64,000 nucleotides of DNA from Rubrivivax sp. (GTDB lineage Bacteria; Pseudomonadota; Gammaproteobacteria; Burkholderiales; Burkholderiaceae_C). The first letter of the stretch is position 1. Each line of letters opens with the position of its first letter. A model generated the notes under the pieces. The model saw nothing but the letters and a program-made list of their open reading frames with translations. It had not been told where the DNA came from and made no database searches. Shown in pieces: positions 26,188 through 36,354 of this stretch. The DNA lies in contig JAHBZS010000012.1 in NCBI GenBank assembly GCA_019635285.1, positions 1 to 64,000 of the forward strand, read 5' to 3'. The translations under genes and the position numbers were made by a program.

Positions 26188-27650
26188 GTGGCAAAGATTC
26201 CTCCTGGCGTGGGCCCACGCTATGCGCAGGTGGTGCTGCTGTTCGGCGCCACCGGCGACCTGGCGCGGCGCAAGCTGCTGCCCGGCCTGTACCACCTGGT
26301 CACGGCCGGCTTCATCCCCGGCTGCCGCATCGTCGGCGTGTCGCTGACGACATCGATGTCGAGGCCTGCCGCCGCATCGCGCGCGGCGCGCTGGGCGAGT
26401 TCTTCAACCGCAAGCTGACCGATACGGACTGGCAGAGCTTCGCCGGCCATCTGGACTATGTGCCGCTGGCCGCCGGCGCGCCGGCGCTGCGCGCGGCGGT
26501 CGCGCGTGCCGAGCAAGGCCTGGGCGTCGAATGCCGACGCCTGCACTACCTGAGCGTGCCGCCGAGCGCCGCGCTGCCCGCGGTGCGGCTGCTGGGCGAG
26601 GCCGGCCTGGTGGAGCGCTCGCGCATCGTCATGGAAAAGCCCTTCGGCACCGACCTGGCCAGCGCGGTGAAGCTCAACCATGAGCTGCATCAAGTCTTCG
26701 ACGAGGAGCAGATCTTCCGCATCGACCATTTCCTGGGCAAGGAGCCGGCGCAGAACATCCTGGCCTTCCGCTTTGCCAACGGCCTGTTCGAGCCCATCTG
26801 GAACCGCAACTTCATCGACCACGTGCAGATCGACGTGCCCGAGACCTTGGGCCTGGGCAAGCGCTCGGCCTTCTACGAGCAGACCGGCGCCTACCGCGAC
26901 ATGGTGGTCACGCACCTGTTCCAGATCCTCGCCTTCATGGCCATGGAGCCGCCCACCGCACTGGAGCCGCACCCGATCAGCGAGGAGAAGAACAAGGTCT
27001 TCCGCAGCATGCTGCCGGTGGAGCCGGCGCACGTGGTGCGCGGCCAGTACGTCGGCTACCGCGACGAAGACGGCGTGGAGCCGGAATCGGAGACCGATAC
27101 CTTCATCGCGCTGAAGTGCTACATCGACAACTGGCGCTGGGCCGGCGTGCCCTTCTTCCTGCGCACCGGCAAGAGGCTGGCCGAAGGGCAACGCATCATC
27201 TCCATCGCCTTCCGCGAACCGCCGAAGAGCATGTTCCCACCCGGCTCGGGCGTCGGCGCGCAGGGGCCGGACCACCTGACCTTCGACCTGGCCGATGCCT
27301 CGAAGATGTCGTTGAGCTTCTACGGCAAGCGCCCGGGCCCCGGCATGCGGCTGGACAAGCTGAGCCTGCAGTTCGCCATGCACGACACCGGGCGCATCGG
27401 CGAGGTGCTGGAAGCCTACGAGCGGCTGATCCTCGACGCCATGCGCGGCGACCGCACGTTGTTCACCACCGCCGAAGGCATCGAGCGGCTGTGGCAGGTC
27501 TCCACGCACCTGCTGGAGTCGCCTCCGCCGGTGCGGCTGTACCCGCCGGGGTCGTGGGGGCCGAAGTCGATCCACCAGCTGATCGCGCCGCACGCCTGGC
27601 GGCTGCCTTTCGAGCGGGCCTGGCGCGCACCCAACCAGCACGGAGGGTGA
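26188..27650 (+). pseudogene. zwf: Glucose-6-phosphate 1-dehydrogenase with a single-base frameshift
   Basis: From a GTG at 26188, with AAGGAG upstream, the product starts normally with the NADP-binding loop [20 protein letters not shown]. Near 26350, after GVSLT, the frame breaks; reading one frame over continues [20 protein letters not shown] and the full remaining enzyme. That part includes the active-site phrase RIDHFLGKEPAQNI, MEKPFGTDL and the C-terminal substrate-binding domain. The span fits 487 residues if one base is restored. Zwf opens the oxidative pentose phosphate and Entner-Doudoroff routes. It is either a recent knockout or a sequencing deletion. Confidence 0.9.
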
Positions 27651-27666
27651 AGACGCATCGGCCAGA

Positions 27667-29253
27667 ATGCGTGCGATGCAACGACGCCGTGCGCTGGTTG
27701 CCAGCGCCGCTCTCCTCGGCTCGGGCGGGCTGCTCTCCGCGACCGCGCGCGCGGCGGGCCTGAAGCCGCTGGGCGCCCCGCGCGCCTTCGACTACGCGCA
27801 GCTCAAGGGCCGCGCCCGCGCGCTGGCCGCGGCGCCCTACCGCGTGCCGCGCACGGATCTGCCCGCCGACCTGGCGCGGCTCGACTGGGACCAGTACCAG
27901 GCGATCCGCTTCCGCAGCGACCACGCGCTGTGGGCCGACGACACGCTGCGCTTCCAGATCAGGCTGTTCCACCTGGGCCTGTTCTTCAAGCGGCCGGTGC
28001 AGGTCTTCGAGCTGCACGACGGCCAGGCGCAGGCGCTGGCCTACGACCCGGCGATGTTCGACTACGGCCAGAGCGGCCTGGACGGCCACCGGCAGCCGGC
28101 CGACCTGGGCTTTGCCGGCTTCCGCGTCGTCGTGCACACGGCGCCCGAGCAGGACATGGTCGCGTTCCTGGGCGCCAGCTACTTCCGCGCGGTGGGCGGC
28201 TCGCGGCAGTACGGGTTGTCGGCGCGCGGCCTGGCGGTGGACACCGCACTGCCGCGCCCGGAGGAGTTCCCCGACTTCACCGAGTTCTATCTGGAGCGGC
28301 CGGCGGCCACGTCCGGCACGCTGGTGGTCTATGCACTGCTCGATTCGCCCAGCGTCAGCGGCGCCTACCGCTTCGCCATCACGCCGGGCGAGCACACGGT
28401 GATGGACGTGGACGCCGCGCTGTACCCGCGCAAGACCATCGAGCGGCTGGGCATCGCGCCGCTGACCAGCATGTACCAGGCCGGCGAGAACGACCGCCGC
28501 ATGGCCCACGACTGGCGGCCCGAGATCCACGATTCGGACGGCCTGGCGATGCACAGCGGCCGCGGCGAATGGATCTGGCGCCCGCTCACCAACCCGGCGA
28601 CGCTGCGCTTCAACGCCTTCGCCGACCATGACCCGCGCGGCTTCGGCCTGATGCAGCGCGACCGCAGCTTCGAGAACTACCAGGACGACGGCGTGTTCTA
28701 CGACCGCCGGCCGTCGCTGTGGGTCGAGCCGCGCGGCGCTTGGGGCGCCGGCTCGGTGCAACTCGTCGAGATCCCGACCGTCGACGAGACCTTCGACAAC
28801 ATCGTCGCCTTCTGGAACCCGGCCGCGCCGGTGCAGCCGGGGCAGGAGATGCTGTGGGCCTACCGGCTGACCTGGGGCGCGGACCCCGCACCGCGGCCGG
28901 CCTTGGCGCAATGCGTGGCGACGCGCACCGGGCTGGGGGGCGTGGTCGGCCAGAAGCGCAAGGCCTTTTCGTGGCGCTTCGCGGTCGACTTCGCCGGCGG
29001 CGACCTGGCGCTGGTCGATGCGAAGACCGAGGTCGAGGCCGTGGTCAGCGCCTCGCGCGGCCGGGTCGAACTGACGTCGGCGCGGCCGCTGGCCTCGATC
29101 CGCGGCTGGCGCGCGATGTTCGACGTGGTGCCCGAGGCCTCGACCGAGCCGATCACGCTGCGGCTGTACCTGCGCGCACGTGGCCAGCCGCTCAGCGAGA
29201 CCTGGCTCTACGAATGGACGCCTCCGCCGCCGGCGCAGCGCACGCTGTACTGA
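27667..29253 (+). CDS. opgD: Glucan biosynthesis protein OpgD/OpgG (periplasmic glucans)
   Basis: 528 aa, with an alternative start nine bases in (MQRRRALV). The N-terminus RRRALVASAALLGSGGLLSA looks like a twin-arginine signal, which distinguishes OpgD from Sec-exported OpgG. The MdoG fold is recognisable by FDYAQLKGRARALAAAPY, YFRAVGGSRQYGLSARGLA, EFPDFTEFYLERP, SMYQAGEND and DGLAMHSGRGEWIWRPLTNP. It acts in the periplasm on the structure of osmoregulated periplasmic glucans. It follows zwf by 17 bp on the same strand. Confidence 0.93.
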   Translation: MRAMQRRRALVASAALLGSGGLLSATARAAGLKPLGAPRAFDYAQLKGRARALAAAPYRVPRTDLPADLARLDWDQYQAIRFRSDHALWADDTLRFQIRLFHLGLFFKRPVQVFELHDGQAQALAYDPAMFDYGQSGLDGHRQPADLGFAGFRVVVHTAPEQDMVAFLGASYFRAVGGSRQYGLSARGLAVDTALPRPEEFPDFTEFYLERPAATSGTLVVYALLDSPSVSGAYRFAITPGEHTVMDVDAALYPRKTIERLGIAPLTSMYQAGENDRRMAHDWRPEIHDSDGLAMHSGRGEWIWRPLTNPATLRFNAFADHDPRGFGLMQRDRSFENYQDDGVFYDRRPSLWVEPRGAWGAGSVQLVEIPTVDETFDNIVAFWNPAAPVQPGQEMLWAYRLTWGADPAPRPALAQCVATRTGLGGVVGQKRKAFSWRFAVDFAGGDLALVDAKTEVEAVVSASRGRVELTSARPLASIRGWRAMFDVVPEASTEPITLRLYLRARGQPLSETWLYEWTPPPPAQRTLY

Positions 29254-29279
29254 AGCGCCAGCTCAGCCGAAGCGCTGGC

Positions 29280-30632
29280 TCAACGCGCCGCCTGCAGCGC
29301 CGCCACCCGCCCCGCGACCGCGCGCACCTTGCGCGGCGCGGCCCGCCACACGGCGACGATCGACAGCAGGCTGGCGCCGATGGCCATCCAGAAGGCCGCC
29401 GCATAGCTGCCCTGCAGGTCGTGCAGCACACCGGTGAGCCACGGGCCCAGCGCGCTGCCGGCCATCAGCGCCACCATCACCGTGCCGAAGATCGTGGCGA
29501 AGCGCCGGCCCTGGAAGATCTCCAGCACGATCGCGCCCATCACCGAGGTCAGCCCATAGCCCAGCAGCCCCTGCGCCAGCACCATCACGTACAGCAGCGG
29601 CATCGACGGCGCGTGCTCCAGGCCGATCAACACCAGGTAGCAGACGACGAAACCCAGGCAGGCGATGGTCCAGGACCATTCGCGGCCGATGCGGTCGGAA
29701 ATGTGGCCCAGAGCGATCTGGCCCGGCACGGCCACCAGCGCCACCGCGCCCAGCGCCCACGCGGCATCGGCGGCGCTGAAGCCGATCTCGATCAGGTACT
29801 TGGTCTGGTGCACCTGCACCGCGTACCAGACGAAGCCACCGGTGAAGAAGGCGCAGGCGATCCACCAGAAACGCGCCGTGCGCAGCGCGCGCGACAGGGT
29901 CCAGTCGATCGCGGCCCACGCCGCATCGACCACCTTCGGCGCGCCGCGTGCCGCCAGCGCACCCACCGCCTGGGCATCGCCGTCGGGCAGCAGGCCCAGG
30001 TCCTCGGGGCGGCGGCGCAGCAGCAGCACCAGCGGCGCCAGCACCACCCCCAGCACCAGGCCCAGCACCCAGCAGGCGCTGCGCCAGTCGCTGCGGTCCA
30101 TGAACCACTGCATGCCCGGCAGCAGCACGATCGAGCCGATGCCCACGCCCGAGAAGGCCAGGCTGACGGCCAGCCCGCGCCGCCGCGCGAACCAGTTCGG
30201 CAGGAACAGCGACCAGCCGGTATAGCCCAGGCAGACACTGCCGCCGCCGACCAGCACGCCCAGCGTGGCGTACAGATGCCATGGCGTGTGGATCTGGCTG
30301 GCCAGCATCAGGCCCGCGCTCATCATCGCCACGCCCAGCCCCATCACCGCGCGTGGGCCGTAGCGGTCCATCAGCCAGCCCAGGGTCGGGCTCAGGCCTG
30401 CGGAGACGACAAAACCGAAGGAGAAGGCGCCGGCAATGACGCCGCGCTCCCAGCCGAATTCCTTCAGGATCGGCGGAAAGAGCAGCGAGAACGCCGTGCG
30501 CGCATTGACGCCGATGCCGGTGGTGACGAAGGCGACGGCGACGATGACCCAGCCGTAGAAGAAGGGTAGGCGCAAGGAGGGTCCCCCGGGGCGTGGCAAA
30601 GGCCTGGATGCTGGGGCATCGGGCGCCGACAT
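29280..30632 (-). CDS. MFS transporter (monocarboxylate/oxalate-formate antiporter-like)
   Basis: 450 aa with twelve hydrophobic segments. The first helix FFYGWVIVAVAFVTTGIGVN and the loop GWLMDRYGPRAVMGLG (MFS motif A) are typical of the OFA/monocarboxylate branch. The central loop (RRRPEDLGLLPDG) is a further hallmark of this branch. The second motif A copy reads GHISDRIGREWSW. The substrate is probably a small carboxylate (inference). It is transcribed away from opgD and from the adjacent NADH dehydrogenase, with a 24-bp gap to that gene's stop. Confidence 0.9.
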   Translation of the reverse strand: MSAPDAPASRPLPRPGGPSLRLPFFYGWVIVAVAFVTTGIGVNARTAFSLLFPPILKEFGWERGVIAGAFSFGFVVSAGLSPTLGWLMDRYGPRAVMGLGVAMMSAGLMLASQIHTPWHLYATLGVLVGGGSVCLGYTGWSLFLPNWFARRRGLAVSLAFSGVGIGSIVLLPGMQWFMDRSDWRSACWVLGLVLGVVLAPLVLLLRRRPEDLGLLPDGDAQAVGALAARGAPKVVDAAWAAIDWTLSRALRTARFWWIACAFFTGGFVWYAVQVHQTKYLIEIGFSAADAAWALGAVALVAVPGQIALGHISDRIGREWSWTIACLGFVVCYLVLIGLEHAPSMPLLYVMVLAQGLLGYGLTSVMGAIVLEIFQGRRFATIFGTVMVALMAGSALGPWLTGVLHDLQGSYAAAFWMAIGASLLSIVAVWRAAPRKVRAVAGRVAALQAAR

Positions 30633-30656
30633 TCAATGACCTGGGGCGTCAAGCGA

Positions 30657-31967
30657 TCAATGCAGCTTGATGCGCGGCCGGTGCGCGCGGTCGATGGCCT
30701 CGGACAGCGTGATCAGCGCGGTCTTCTTCAGCCCGCCCAGCGCCAGCTGATGCTGCTTGTGCAGCCCCCAGTACATCAACTTGGCCAGCTGGCCTTCGAC
30801 GAACAGGCTGCCGCGCGACAGGCTGCCCATCAGGCTGCCGACCGACGAATACTCCGACAGCGACACCAGCGACCCCTTGTCCTGGAAGCTGAACGGCGCC
30901 ACCGCCTGGCCGGCGATCAGCCGCGGCAGCGCCTTGACCAGGTACATCGCCTGCTGGTGCGCCGCCTGCGCCCGCGGCGGCACCCAGCGCCCGCCGTCCT
31001 GCGGGCAGGCGGCGCAGTCGCCCAGCGCATAGATGCGCGGGTCGCGCGTCGTCTGCAGGTTGCCGTCGACCACCAGCTGGTTCAGGCGGTTGACTTCCAG
31101 CGGCTGCGCGCCGCCCAGACCACGCAGCTCGTCGGCCGCCTTGACCCCGGCAGCCCACACCGTGATCGTCGCGTCGATCTCCTTGCCGCTGGCGGTGCGC
31201 ACGCTGTGCGGCGTGACCTCGACCACGGTCTCGCCGGTATGCACCTCGACCGCCAGCTTGCGCAGCTCGCGCACCGCCGCCAGGCCCAGCCGCTCGGGCA
31301 GCTGCGACAGCAGGCGCGGCGCAGCCTCGAGCAGCACGATGTGCATATCGGCCTGCGGATGCACATGGTCCACGCCGTAGCTGGAGAGCACGCGACCGGC
31401 CGAATGCAGCTCGGCCGCCAGCTCCACGCCGGTCGCCCCGCCGCCGACGATGACCACCGACCACTGGGCGCCGGGGTCGTCGCCGGGCAGGCTGTGCGCG
31501 CGCAGGCAGGCATTCAACAGCCGCTCGTTGAAGCGGCGCGCGGCCTGCGGTGTGTCCAGCTTGATGCTGTACTCGGCCGCGCCTTGTGTGCCGAAGTCGT
31601 TGGTCAGGCTGCCGACGCACAGCACCAGCCGGTCGTAGGGCACGCGCTGCGCCGGGGCGATCTCCGCGCCGCGCTCGTCATGCGTGGCCGCCAGTTCGAC
31701 GTGACGCGCGGCGCGGTCGATGGCCGTCATGCGGCCCAGCCGGAAGCGGAAGTGGTTCCAGCGTGCCTGGGCCAGGTATTCGATCTCCTCGGCATGGGTA
31801 TCGAAGCTGCCGGCCGCCACCGGATGCAGCAACGGCTTCCACACATGCGTGCGCGCCGCATCGACGAGGGTGATCTCGGCCTGCCCTCGGCGCCCCAGCC
31901 GCTGCCCCAACTGCGTGGCCAGCGGCAAGCCGCCGGCGCCACCGCCGACGATGACGATTCGCTCCAT
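30657..31967 (-). CDS. ndh: Type II NADH dehydrogenase (NAD(P)/FAD-dependent oxidoreductase)
   Basis: 436 aa from the ATG at 31967. FAD-binding begins at once (RIVIVGGGAGGLPLATQLG). The NADH-binding Rossmann motif VVIVGGGATGVELAAELHS is at about 175-195. The second flavin contact IYALGDCAACPQ is near 300, followed by VPPRAQAAHQQAMYLVKAL. A C-terminal amphipathic segment suits membrane association. It passes electrons from NADH to quinone without pumping protons. A 186-bp intergenic region separates it from the divergent VWA gene. Confidence 0.92.
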   Translation of the reverse strand: MERIVIVGGGAGGLPLATQLGQRLGRRGQAEITLVDAARTHVWKPLLHPVAAGSFDTHAEEIEYLAQARWNHFRFRLGRMTAIDRAARHVELAATHDERGAEIAPAQRVPYDRLVLCVGSLTNDFGTQGAAEYSIKLDTPQAARRFNERLLNACLRAHSLPGDDPGAQWSVVIVGGGATGVELAAELHSAGRVLSSYGVDHVHPQADMHIVLLEAAPRLLSQLPERLGLAAVRELRKLAVEVHTGETVVEVTPHSVRTASGKEIDATITVWAAGVKAADELRGLGGAQPLEVNRLNQLVVDGNLQTTRDPRIYALGDCAACPQDGGRWVPPRAQAAHQQAMYLVKALPRLIAGQAVAPFSFQDKGSLVSLSEYSSVGSLMGSLSRGSLFVEGQLAKLMYWGLHKQHQLALGGLKKTALITLSEAIDRAHRPRIKLH

Positions 31968-32153
31968 GGAGCTGCCTCTTCTGGTTGAGCAGGCCCGATT
32001 GGAGCATCCCGTCCGCACAGGCGGCCTGTGGACCTCCACATGCGTGTGCGGGGCCCCGCAAGGTGTAACGCCGGCCCGACGCGCCCAGTAGTGCACAGAC
32101 AGGAAGCGCGGGCGTAGCCAGACTCCGGCCGTCGACCTCAGCTCCCCATCGCC

Positions 32154-33593
32154 ATGACTCTGATGAATCCTCCGACCGAAGCCGCTCGCGCCTGGCACCG
32201 CCGTCCGGCATGGTGGCTGGCCGCCGCGGCCCTGTGCCTCGGCCTGGTCGGCTGCGGCGGTGGCGGCGGAGGGGGTGGCAGCGGTGGCAGCAGCGGTGGG
32301 GGCGGCGGCGGCGGCGTCGACGTCACCAAGATTCCAGTCGTCATGGTCACCGTGCAGGACGCCTTCGGCGTGGCGATTGCAGGGGCCACCGTCGAAGCCT
32401 CGGCGCAGACGCAACTCACCGATGCCAAGGGCACGGCGCTGGTGGTCCTCGACAAGCCGGACCTCGGCACCGCGCTCAAGGTGTCGCGCGAAGCCTACGT
32501 CGACAAGTCGATCGACGTCCTTGCCACGCTGGGCAAGGTGAACGAATTCACGGTGGTGCTCGAGCGCAGGACCGCGCCAGCCGGCGCTTCCCTGGCCACG
32601 CGCAGTGGCGCGGTGCCGACGCTCGACGGCACGGGCCGCCAGCTGAGCTTCGAGGTCGAGCTGGTGCTGGTCGACAGCAACGCCGGGCCGATCGAGGGCC
32701 TGAGCCAGGCGAACTTCAGCCTGCAGGCCTGCACGCCGAATCCGGACAACGCGCGGGTCGACTGCGTGCGCGGCACCAGTGCCGACGACGACCGGGCCTA
32801 TGCGCCGCTGACCGCGGCCCCGGCCACACTGACACCGGTCGGCGCGGGGACGGCGCGACCCTACGCCGCAGCCTTGCTGCTGGACCAGAGCGGCAGCGTG
32901 CACGATACCGACCCCACGGGCGCGCGACTGTATTCGGCCAAGGCCTTCCTGAGCAGCCTGGGCGCGGACGACCGCGTGCAGCTGGCCGCCTTTGCCGACA
33001 GTGCCGGCGCGGCGATCCCCACCGTGCCCTTGACGGTCTACGGCCCGTTCCGCGACCGCAGCTCGGCATCGGAGTACTTCGCCTCGCTGGATGCCCTGAC
33101 GACCCAGGTCGGCGGCAACACGCCGCTGTACGCGTCGCTGGACAGCTTGCGGCAGAGCGTGGCCAGCGACAGCACGCTGCCGGCCGGCATGACCCGGGCC
33201 GTGGTGCTGTTCACCGACGGCACCGACACCGCCTGCGGCAATGTCGCGGCCTGCCGCACGCGGCGCGCCCAGTCGATCCAGGGGGCGATCGACAGCCAGG
33301 TCCGGCTGTTCACGATCGGCCTGTCCAACGACGTCGACGTGGTAGCGCTGGGTGAACTCGCCACCCAGACCGGCGGGGCCTTCCTCTACGCCGACAACGC
33401 CGAGCAACTGCTGCCGCTGTACGGCAGCCTGGGCAAGCTGCTCAGCCTGAGCCTGCCCACCTACCGGCTGCGCTGGACGGTGCAAGCCGACGCGGCGGGC
33501 AGCTTCCGCTCGGGCCAGACGCTGCTCGGCAAGGTGCAGGTGACCGTCGGTTCGGGCAGCTTCGACGTGCCCTTCCTCGTCGCCATCCCCTGA
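32154..33593 (+). CDS. VWA-domain lipoprotein with polyglycine linker
   Basis: 479 aa. The signal (WWLAAAALCLGLVGC) ends in lipobox LVGC, so the protein is lipidated. It is followed at once by about 20 residues of almost pure Gly/Ser. Residues about 55-120 look like a carboxypeptidase-regulatory or Ig-like strand domain (VVMVTVQDAFGVAIAGATVE). A von Willebrand A domain starts at about residue 240 with MIDAS DQSGSV, later Thr in GGNTPLYASL, and Asp in VVLFTDGTDTACG. It is probably a surface or periplasmic metal-dependent adhesion protein. The function is not assigned. Confidence 0.85.
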   Translation: MTLMNPPTEAARAWHRRPAWWLAAAALCLGLVGCGGGGGGGGSGGSSGGGGGGGVDVTKIPVVMVTVQDAFGVAIAGATVEASAQTQLTDAKGTALVVLDKPDLGTALKVSREAYVDKSIDVLATLGKVNEFTVVLERRTAPAGASLATRSGAVPTLDGTGRQLSFEVELVLVDSNAGPIEGLSQANFSLQACTPNPDNARVDCVRGTSADDDRAYAPLTAAPATLTPVGAGTARPYAAALLLDQSGSVHDTDPTGARLYSAKAFLSSLGADDRVQLAAFADSAGAAIPTVPLTVYGPFRDRSSASEYFASLDALTTQVGGNTPLYASLDSLRQSVASDSTLPAGMTRAVVLFTDGTDTACGNVAACRTRRAQSIQGAIDSQVRLFTIGLSNDVDVVALGELATQTGGAFLYADNAEQLLPLYGSLGKLLSLSLPTYRLRWTVQADAAGSFRSGQTLLGKVQVTVGSGSFDVPFLVAIP

Positions 33594-33694
33594 CGGCGGC
33601 GGGTGCCCAGGCGGCGCCCAGACAGCGCCGAAGGAACGACCGGCGGCCCCGCAGGGCGCGGCGGCGGCACGCCGACGGCTACAATCGCCGCTTC

Positions 33695-33845
33695 GTCATC
33701 GGGGAGTAGCCGCCCTGCGCAACGCAGGGGTTCGCGTCAACATGCTTGGCCTTGCAGCCATGGCGCGAACAGCTCCTGAGCCTGGCCAGACCTTTGACCG
33801 CACAGCCTCCGCATCGGGCCGGGAGCGCCGTGCGGTCATCGGCTT
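33695..33845 (+). ncRNA. yybP-ykoY manganese riboswitch
   Basis: The conserved segments appear in order: CGGGGAGTAGCCG (33700-33712), a GC hairpin, GTCAACATGC, CCATGGCGCG, and GGCCAGACCTTTGACC. These resemble the E. coli mntP leader. A downstream hairpin with arms GACCGCAC (33796-33803) and GTGCGGTC (33830-33837) can form the expression platform just before the gene. The downstream GDT1/UPF0016 gene is a known manganese-export partner of this aptamer. It should turn expression on when Mn2+ is high. Confidence 0.92.
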
Positions 33846-33857
33846 TGCGTCGGCCCC

Positions 33858-34442
33858 GTGGAGATCGTGTTGGAAGCTTTTCTCGTCTCGGCCGGCGTCG
33901 TGGCGCTCGGTGAAATGGGCGACAAGACCCAGTTGCTGGCCATCGTGCTGGCCGCCACCTTCAGACGGCCCTGGCCGATCATCGCCGGCATCCTGGTGGC
34001 CACCTTGGTCAACCATGCGGCTGCCGGCGCGCTGGGCGGCTGGGTGGCGCAGGCGCTGGGCCCGGACCTGCTGCGCTGGGTCATCGGGCTGTCGTTCCTG
34101 GCCATGGCCGGCTGGATGCTGATCCCCGACAAGATCGACGCGCAGCGCGCCGGCGGCGCCCGGCGCTTTGGCGTGTTCGGCGCCACGGCGGTGGCCTTCT
34201 TTCTGGCGGAGATGGGCGACAAGACGCAGATCGCCACCGTCGCGCTGGCGGCGCGCTACAGCGATATTGCCGCCGTGGTGCTGGGCACCACGCTCGGCAT
34301 GATGCTGGCCAATGTGCCGGCGGTCTTTCTGGGCGAGCGCATCGCGCAGAAGGTGTCGATGCGCCTGGTGCATGGCGTCGCCGCGGCCATCTTCGCGGTG
34401 CTGGGCGTGCTGACGCTGTTCAACGTCGGCAGGCTCTTCTAG
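33858..34442 (+). CDS. mneA: Manganese exporter, GDT1/UPF0016 family (MneA-like)
   Basis: 194 aa from a GTG start. Six membrane segments are arranged as two inverted halves, each with the family signature E-x-[23 protein letters not shown] near residue 17 and [18 protein letters not shown] near residue 117. Acidic residues of these motifs bind the transported cation. An upstream yybP-ykoY riboswitch strongly supports Mn2+ export. The stop codon shares the palindrome CTAG with the stop of the convergent argC. Confidence 0.93.
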   Translation: MEIVLEAFLVSAGVVALGEMGDKTQLLAIVLAATFRRPWPIIAGILVATLVNHAAAGALGGWVAQALGPDLLRWVIGLSFLAMAGWMLIPDKIDAQRAGGARRFGVFGATAVAFFLAEMGDKTQIATVALAARYSDIAAVVLGTTLGMMLANVPAVFLGERIAQKVSMRLVHGVAAAIFAVLGVLTLFNVGRLF

Positions 34443-35362
34443 CCCAGCACGAGATCCAGGTTCTGCACGGCAGCACCGGCCGCGCCCTTGCCCAGGTTGT
34501 CCAGCACCGCGGCCAGCAGCAGGTGCTCGCCGCGGGCGTCGCCGAAGACCGTCAGGCGCAGGTCGTCGCTGCCGTTCAACGCCTGCGGGTCCAGGTGCAT
34601 GGCCGCCGCGTCGGCCGGCCGCACGGCCTCGACCTGCACGCGCACTTGCGCCGCGTAGTGCCCGGCCAGCACCTCGTGCACACGCTGCAGCGTGCAGGCC
34701 TCGGGCAGCAACGCCCGGTGCAGCGGCACCGTCAGCACGATGCCCTGCGCAAAGGCGCCGTAGGCCGGCACGAACAGCGGCCGGTGCGTCAGCCGCGCAT
34801 GCTGGCGGATCTCCGGCACGTGCTTGTGGTCCAGCGCCAGGCCATAGACCTGCAGCGCCGGCGGCGCCGCGGCGCCCGCGCCTTCATAGGCGTCGATGCC
34901 AGCCCGCCCGCGCCCGCTGTAGCCCGACACCGCATGGATGCTCAGCGCCACGTCCTCCGGCAGCAGCCCGGCATCGCGCAGCGGGCGCAGCAGCGCCACG
35001 GCGGCCGTGGGATAGCAGCCCGGGTTGCTGATGCGCGATGCGGCGGCGATGCGGCCGGCCTGCGCGGCCTCCAACTCGGGCAGGCCATACACCCAGCCGG
35101 GGTCGGTGCGGTGCGCCGAGCTGGCGTCGATCACGCGCACCTGCGGGTTCTGAATCCAGCCCACCGCCTCGCGTGCCGCCGCGTCGGGCAGGCACAGGAT
35201 GGCCACGTCGCAGGCATTCAGCGCCTCGGCGCGGCGCAGCGGGTCCTTGCGCTGGTCGTCCGGCAGCAGCCGCAAAGTGATGTCCTGCCGGCCGCGCAGC
35301 CGCTGCACGATGCGCAGGCCGGTGGTGCCTTGGTCGCCGTCGATGTAGACGATGCGGGTCAT
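34439..35362 (-). CDS. argC: N-acetyl-gamma-glutamyl-phosphate reductase, type 2
   Basis: 307 aa from the ATG at 35362, the shorter type 2 form. It performs the NADPH-dependent third step of arginine biosynthesis. The nucleotide loop is [12 protein letters not shown]. The catalytic cysteine is in [17 protein letters not shown], and [16 protein letters not shown] plus [12 protein letters not shown] supply the remaining active-site residues. It is alone rather than in an arg operon, divergent from a LysR gene 110 bp away that may control it (inference). Confidence 0.94.
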   Translation of the reverse strand: MTRIVYIDGDQGTTGLRIVQRLRGRQDITLRLLPDDQRKDPLRRAEALNACDVAILCLPDAAAREAVGWIQNPQVRVIDASSAHRTDPGWVYGLPELEAAQAGRIAAASRISNPGCYPTAAVALLRPLRDAGLLPEDVALSIHAVSGYSGRGRAGIDAYEGAGAAAPPALQVYGLALDHKHVPEIRQHARLTHRPLFVPAYGAFAQGIVLTVPLHRALLPEACTLQRVHEVLAGHYAAQVRVQVEAVRPADAAAMHLDPQALNGSDDLRLTVFGDARGEHLLLAAVLDNLGKGAAGAAVQNLDLVLG

Positions 35363-35472
35363 CGCAGCTCCTTGTTTTCCGTGGTCTGGCACGCATCGTC
35401 GCCGACCCAGCGCATTCTGGTCCAGTTGAATCTGGCAAAGTGCGCCTTCATGATTTCTGAAGGCAGAACGGA

Positions 35473-36354
35473 ATGCGCGAACTCAACCTCGACCGCTTGC
35501 GCACCCTACTGGCCGTGGCCGAGCTGGGCAGCTTTGCCGCGGCCGCACGCGCGTTGCACCTGGCGCCGCCGACGGTGACGCTGCACGTGGCCGAGCTGGA
35601 GCGTCGCCTCGGCACGCCGCTGCTGCTGCGTGGCCGCCGGCGCGCCACGCCCACCGCCGCCGGCCGCGTGCTGGTGGAGCGCGGCCGCGGCCTTCTCGTC
35701 GACCTGGACGAGTTGGCCGCCGAGGTGCAGCTGCATGCCAAGGGCCGTCGCGGGCGCGTGCGCATCGGCGCCAGCACCGGCGCCATCGCGCACCGCCTGC
35801 CCCAGGCGCTGCGCGCCCTGGGCGACGACCATGCCGGCATCGACGTGCAGCTCAGCATCACCACCTCAGCCGAGGCCGTGGCGCGCATCGCCGCCGGCAC
35901 GCTGGACATCGGCATCGTGGCGTTGCCGCAGCCGGCGCTCGCCGGCGTGACGCTGCGGCCCTGGCGGCGCGACCCGGTGGTGGCCGTGCTGCCCGCGGCC
36001 TGGCCGGCGCCGCAGCGTGTCACGCCGGCCTGGCTGGCGGTGCGGCCGCTGATCCTCAACGACACGAGCACGCACCTGTCGCGCCTGAGCTCCGACTGGT
36101 TCGCGCGGGCCGGGCTGCACCCGCAGGCGCGCGTGGCGCTGAACTACAACGACGCCATCCGTAGCCTGGTGGCCGCCGGTTGGGGGGCATCGCTGCTGCC
36201 GCTGGAGGACGATGCCGCCGGCCGCGACCCGCGACTGGCGTTCAGGCGCCTGTCGCCCGCGCTATGGCGGCCCCTGGGCCTGGCCTGGCACCCGCGCGCC
36301 GACGACGGCGCCGTGCGGCGTGTGCTGCAGGCGCTGCAGGCCGGCGGCGACTAG
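35473..36354 (+). CDS. LysR-family transcriptional regulator
   Basis: 293 aa. The N-terminal winged helix-turn-helix is clear ([55 protein letters not shown]). The C-terminal effector domain includes [20 protein letters not shown] and ends normally. It is divergent from argC and shares a CTAG stop palindrome with the convergent Gfo/Idh/MocA gene. It may regulate argC or itself from the 110-bp intergenic region; the inducer is unknown. Confidence 0.93.
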   Translation: MRELNLDRLRTLLAVAELGSFAAAARALHLAPPTVTLHVAELERRLGTPLLLRGRRRATPTAAGRVLVERGRGLLVDLDELAAEVQLHAKGRRGRVRIGASTGAIAHRLPQALRALGDDHAGIDVQLSITTSAEAVARIAAGTLDIGIVALPQPALAGVTLRPWRRDPVVAVLPAAWPAPQRVTPAWLAVRPLILNDTSTHLSRLSSDWFARAGLHPQARVALNYNDAIRSLVAAGWGASLLPLEDDAAGRDPRLAFRRLSPALWRPLGLAWHPRADDGAVRRVLQALQAGGD

